The notes under the pieces are model-generated. The model was not told the origin of the DNA and did no database searches. It worked only from the letters and a program-made list of their open reading frames with translations. 64,000 bases of DNA, taken from positions 1,550,001-1,614,000 of the forward strand of contig JAWNZC010000348.1 in assembly GCA_035771165.1 (NCBI GenBank), read 5' to 3'. The stretch is from Paragorgia papillata (taxonomy: Eukaryota; Cnidaria; Anthozoa; Scleralcyonacea; Coralliidae). The translations under genes and the position numbers were made by a program. Below, piece by piece: positions 59,885-64,000 of the stretch (position 1 is its first letter; the number at the start of each line of letters is the position of its first letter).

Positions 59885-62260
59885 GGTTTTCTAGTGCATT
59901 TCTTGTCACAATACATTACTAGACATAGCCCGGTTGAATATGACCGTTTTCCGGTATATTCGACCGGGCTTAGTTTTTTGACGGTAACTCTCGATATAGT
60001 TACAATATACAATAGTTACACCCTCATTTCTTGTCACAATACATTACTAGACGTAGCCCGGTTGAATATGACCGTTTTCCGGTATATTCGACCGGGCTTA
60101 GTTTTTTGACGGTAACTCTCGATATAGTTACAATATACAATAGTTACACCCTCATTTCTTGTCACAATACATTACTACACATAGCCCGGTTGAATATGAC
60201 CGTTTTCCGGTATATTCGACCGGGCTTAGTTTTTTGACGGTAACTCTCGAGATAGTTACAATATACAATAGTTACACCCTCATTTCTTGTCGCAATATAT
60301 TACTAGACATAGCCCGGTTGAATATGACCGTTTTCCGGTATATTCGACCGGGCTTAGTTTTTTGACGGTAACTCTCGATATAGTTACAATATACAATAGT
60401 TACACCCTCATTTCTTGTCACAATACATTACTACACATAGCCCGGTTGAATATGACCGTTTTCCGGTATATTCGACCGGGCTTAGTTTTTTGACGGTAAC
60501 TCTCGAGATAGTTACAATATACAATAGTTACACCCTCATTTCTTGTCGCAATATATTACTAGACATAGCCCGGTTGAATATGACCGTTTTCCGGTATATT
60601 CGACCGGGCTTAGTTTTTTGACGGTAACTCTCGATATAGTTACAATATACAATAGTTACACCCTCATTTCTTGTCACAATACATTACTAGACATAGCCCG
60701 GTTGAATATGACCGTTTTCCGGTATATTCGACCGGGCTTAGTTTTTTGACGGTTACTCTCGATATAGTTACAATATACAATAGTTACACCCTCATTTCTT
60801 GTCACAATACATTACTAGACGTAGCCCGGTTGAATATGACCGTTTTCCGGTATATTCGACCGGGCTTAGTTTTTTGACGGTAACTCTTGATATATTTACA
60901 ATATACAATAGTTACACCCTCATTTCTTGTCGCAATATATTACTAGACATAGCCCGGTTGAATATGACCGTTTTCCGGTATATTCGACCGGGCTTAGTTT
61001 TTTGACGGTAACTCTCGATATAGTTACAATATACAATAGTTACACCCTCATTTCTTGTCGCAATATATTACTAGACATAGCCCGGTTGAATATGACCGTT
61101 TTCCGGTATATTCGACCGGGCTTAGTTTTTTGACGGTAACTCTCGATATAGTTACAATATACAATAGTTACACCCTCATTTCTTGTCACAATACATTACT
61201 AGACATAGCCCGGTTGAATATGACCGTTTTCCGGTATATTCGACCGGGCTTAGTTTTTTGACGGTAACTCTCGATATAGTTACAATATACAATAGTTACA
61301 CCCTCATTTCTTGTCACAATACATTACTAGACGTAGCCCGGTTGAATATGACCGTTTTCCGGTATATTCGACCGGGCTTAGTTTTTTGACGGTAACTCTC
61401 GATATAGTTACAATATACAATAGTTACACCCTCATTTCTTGTCACAATACATTACTACACATAGCCCAGTTGAATATGACCGTTTTCCGGTATATTCGAC
61501 CGGGCTTAATTTTTTGACGGTAACTCTCGATATAGTTACAATATACAATAGTTACACCCTCATTTCTTGTCGCAATATATTACTAGACATAGCCCGGTTG
61601 AATATGACCGTTTTCCGGTATATTCGACCGGGCTTAGTTTTTTTACGGTAACTCTCGATATAGTTACAATATACAATAGTTACACCCTCATTTCTTGTCA
61701 CAATACATTACTAGACATAGCCCGGTTGAATATGACCGTTTTCCGGTATATTCGACCGGGCTTAGTTTTTTGACGGTAACTCTCGATATAGTTACAATAT
61801 ACAATAGTTACACCCTCATTTCTTGTCACAATACATTACTAGACGTAGCCCGGTTGAATATGACCGTTTTCCGGTATATTCGACCGGGCTTAGTTTTTTG
61901 ACGGTAACTCTCGATATAGTTACAATATACAATAGTTACACCCTCATTTCTTGTCACAATACATTACTACACATAGCCCAGTTGAATATGACCGTTTTCC
62001 GGTATATTCGACCGGGCTTAATTTTTTGACGGTAACTCTTGATATAGTTACAATATACAATATCTTCACCCTCATTTCTTGTCACAATATATTACTAGAC
62101 ATAGCCCGGTTGAATATGACCGTTTTCCGGTATATTCCACCGGGCTTAGTTTTTTTACGGTAACTCTCGATATAGTTACAATATACAATAGTTACACCCT
62201 CATTTCTTGTCACAATACATTACTAGACATAGCCCGGTTGAATATGACCGTTTTTTCGGT
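59885..62260. repeat. 128-bp satellite array, about 18 copies, with hairpin and higher-order repeats
   Basis: The unit is 128 bp with few variants. Each contains a near-palindrome: AGCCCGGTTGAATATGACCG, a TTTT loop, then CCGGTATATTCGACCGGGCT. From 61183 on, variants recur every fourth unit (512 bp): 61183-61694 and 61695-62206 share their private changes in order. The repeated small open frames are artefacts of the unit. Single related sequences (ACCGGAAAACGGTCTATTCA near 54380; GCCCGGTTGCATTCCCGGTT near 62713) lie outside the array. Confidence 0.95.
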
Positions 62261-63570
62261 ATATCCGTTTTTGGGGGGCTCTAAAATTTTATTTTTCTGT
62301 CTTGAGAGTTGGGAGGGTGCTTTAAAATACTAGTTGGTTTAAAAGGGGGCAGCGGAAGGGCGGCGAAACGGGGGGGGCTATGTCCCCCCAATATTTTCAA
62401 GAAGGGGGCTAAGTCCCCTCAACATCTTCGACAATGGGGCTAAAAAAGGAATGGGGCAGCGAAAGAAATCCTTGTATAATAAATAAAGAGCAGTCTCTTA
62501 TTTGATATAACCGGGTTATTACTATTGTTTTTAGTATTATTTGAATAGACTTTGATGTGTAAATGCTAAATGGTACTAGTATGTGCTGTCCATGCACATA
62601 TATAACCGCCCTGCTGTCCCTGCTGTCCACCTATCGCGTGCGCCTCGTTACCAGTATTCTACCCGTCGTATTCTATTTTCTATAATGTTCTTACATGAAG
62701 TATACAGTTATTGCCCGGTTGCATTCCCGGTTGAATGACCAGAAAATGGAAGCAAAACATACCTCCAAATCGATTTCAGACACCCAAAAATTGGGTGTCC
62801 CGTGACCTGCGCAGTAGTTATTTCGTACCTAGCCTCTCTAGAATCTGTATACGCGGTTGAAAATTGATTGCAGATCAAGCGCTCAACATTCTTGGAGAGG
62901 TTTTCAGAATATTGGCGAAAATATTACTTTAATTCATTATGACAGACGGTGGAGGAGACGGCAATTTCTCGCTGGATGCTGCCATTGATTTTTCTTTGTA
63001 AAAAATTGGGAAAAGCGGCTTAAAAGTGAAGCCTCAGCAGAGGACGCTATTCGCATGAACTGGCATACATACATGTTAATAACTGGAATTTTAAACTGGC
63101 ATGTGAACTGGCATTTGAATTGTAACTCCCGAGATGTGCTTGCTGCCAACTGGCTTTGGTAAATCCTTAATTTTTCAACTATTGCCTTCCGTGTACGATT
63201 TTCTGAAAGGGGACAGTCAACACAGATGTTCTTTAATATGGTGGTAGTGGTACCACTTCGTATGATCTGCTGTTGAAGTCTCAACTCATGTTTGCCCATC
63301 CAGAAGTATTTGTCGACAATATGAAGGTATGCTTTTCTCATAAATGCTTGTTTTTTAATTACCGTGGTAGTGTGGTTAGATATGTTAAAGTGAGTTAATT
63401 GTCTGGCCTAGTATAATGCTAACCAGATCCAATTGTAGGTGTTGTGCATAATTGGCATTTTAAATCTGGTCCAAAGTTCAGTTCATAGTTAATTCCAGTG
63501 TGAGATACCATGCATAACGATCAAATAATTTATTATACCTAACCCCCGCAATTAATCATCCAATTGCGGG
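62261..63570. other. No gene recognised
   Basis: A G-rich low-complexity stretch (62330-62410) resembles other ggggggctatgtccccccaa-type repeats in the window. A minus-strand frame of 134 codons (63341-62937) has no recognisable domain and biased composition. Confidence 0.35.
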
Positions 63571-63574
63571 GAGC

Positions 63575-63960
63575 ACGGGTGGCGTGTGCTGTTAGCGCGC
63601 TGCCTCTCACCAAAAAGTTAAGCCCGGTTAGACGGGGTTAGTACTTGGATGGGTGACCCTCTGGGAATGACCCCGTTGTCGAGCTTGGAACTCATGTGAG
63701 TAGAGTTGTAGTTGATCTCTCCTGTGCTTCGAGGGTTTTTCGCCGGGTTCTCCGGTTTTCCTCCCTCCATAAAATCAACACCTAACATCTTAGCTGTGAT
63801 CCGTGGTCTGAACTGTGTCGTTGGCGGCTGCTTGAAGCGCCTTTGATATGCCTCGACACGGCCACGTTGATCTGCGTCCTTCGCAATTCAGCCACTGGCT
63901 GCAAGTAAGGATGATTAGCCCCCAGTCCTTTATCCTTTATCCTTTTATCCATCACATGCC
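63575..63960 (+). repeat. 5S rRNA-derived SINE (SINE3-like)
   Basis: 63615-63685 contains the 5S internal control region in order: AAAGTTAAGC, GGTTAGTACTTGGATGGGTG, ACC...CTGGGAATGA. It is followed by an unrelated body and a 3' (TATCCTTT)n-like tail at about 63930-63950. The 5' part of true 5S rRNA is missing or replaced, so it is a retroposon and not a 5S gene. Confidence 0.7.
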
Positions 63961-64000
63961 AGCCCAATATTTTACGATGTAGGACAACTACTTAAATTAT

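Noticed and set aside
59885..62260. CRISPR-like array
   Set aside because: The whole 128-bp unit is repeated, with no unique spacers, and the DNA is eukaryotic.
59879..62333. Series of near-identical 68-residue open frames every 128 bp
   Set aside because: They are produced by the satellite unit. The period is not a multiple of three, the frames overlap, and none has a domain.
62937..63341. 134-residue minus-strand protein
   Set aside because: No domain, start context or splice support; composition suggests chance.
63615..63685. 5S rRNA gene
   Set aside because: Only the internal promoter region matches. The 5' part and termination context of a 5S gene are absent.

Overview
This window looks like invertebrate metazoan chromosomal DNA, most likely from a cnidarian (inference; no species is claimed). 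It is AT-rich. Its host exons are short with GT-AG introns, and it is crowded with minisatellites, palindromic MITEs, tRNA- and 5S-derived SINE sequence, a Penelope-like fragment and a non-LTR fragment. Two host genes can be read. Gene A is an SLC22-type (organic ion/carnitine transporter family) MFS gene on the minus strand, with nine coding exons between 44891 and 9581. All splice phases agree and the exons add up to 528 codons plus a stop. A paralogue, gene B, starts head-to-head at 48280 on the plus strand, but two of its exons are damaged by palindromic insertions.

The centre of the window is a nearly complete Maverick/Polinton (17241-37087, 19,847 bp) inside intron 3 of gene A. It has 142-bp terminal inverted repeats that look identical and a perfect 6-bp target duplication (TACGAG). 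It is nested in an older element with CAGGGGCGGAT-type ends (16679-38675). The Polinton carries a protein-primed family B DNA polymerase, broken by one in-frame TAG, an RVE-type integrase, an A32/FtsK-like packaging ATPase, and candidate major and minor capsid proteins. It also has a set of small membrane-associated proteins.

Its accessory cargo is unusual. There is an archaeo-eukaryotic primase with a PriCT-like tail and a VLTF3/TFIIB-like zinc-ribbon protein. There is a 509-residue collagen-like fibre with a globular C-terminal head, and a LamG/concanavalin-like protein that shares the fibre's N-terminal MSYYYGY tag. A predicted N-myristoylated protein and a pair of SAP/NUMOD-like paralogues complete it. 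No adenain-type protease was found.

The Polinton also shows a transcription layout of its own. Essentially every gene has an A/T-rich (A)ATAA element within about 15 bases of its ATG, often as AATAAATG. Most 3' ends are followed at 10-80 nt by a short perfect or near-perfect hairpin, including all three convergent gene junctions. With the zinc-ribbon factor, this recalls the late-promoter and hairpin 3'-end logic of poxviruses and mimivirus-like viruses. That link is inference.

Layout: 1-9.6 kb is repeats, including a 2.4-kb TIR element with an integrase-type transposase remnant (5108-7512). 9.6-16.2 kb holds exons 9-4 of gene A with MITEs and minisatellites. 16.7-38.7 kb holds the nested elements. 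38.9-44.9 kb holds exons 3-1 with a SINE cluster. 45-51.3 kb holds a GGTT microsatellite and decaying gene B. 52.6-56 kb holds a Penelope fragment with a 20-bp hAT-like insertion and a possible three-exon small gene. 56.8-62.3 kb is three large tandem arrays, and 63.6-64 kb is a 5S-derived SINE.
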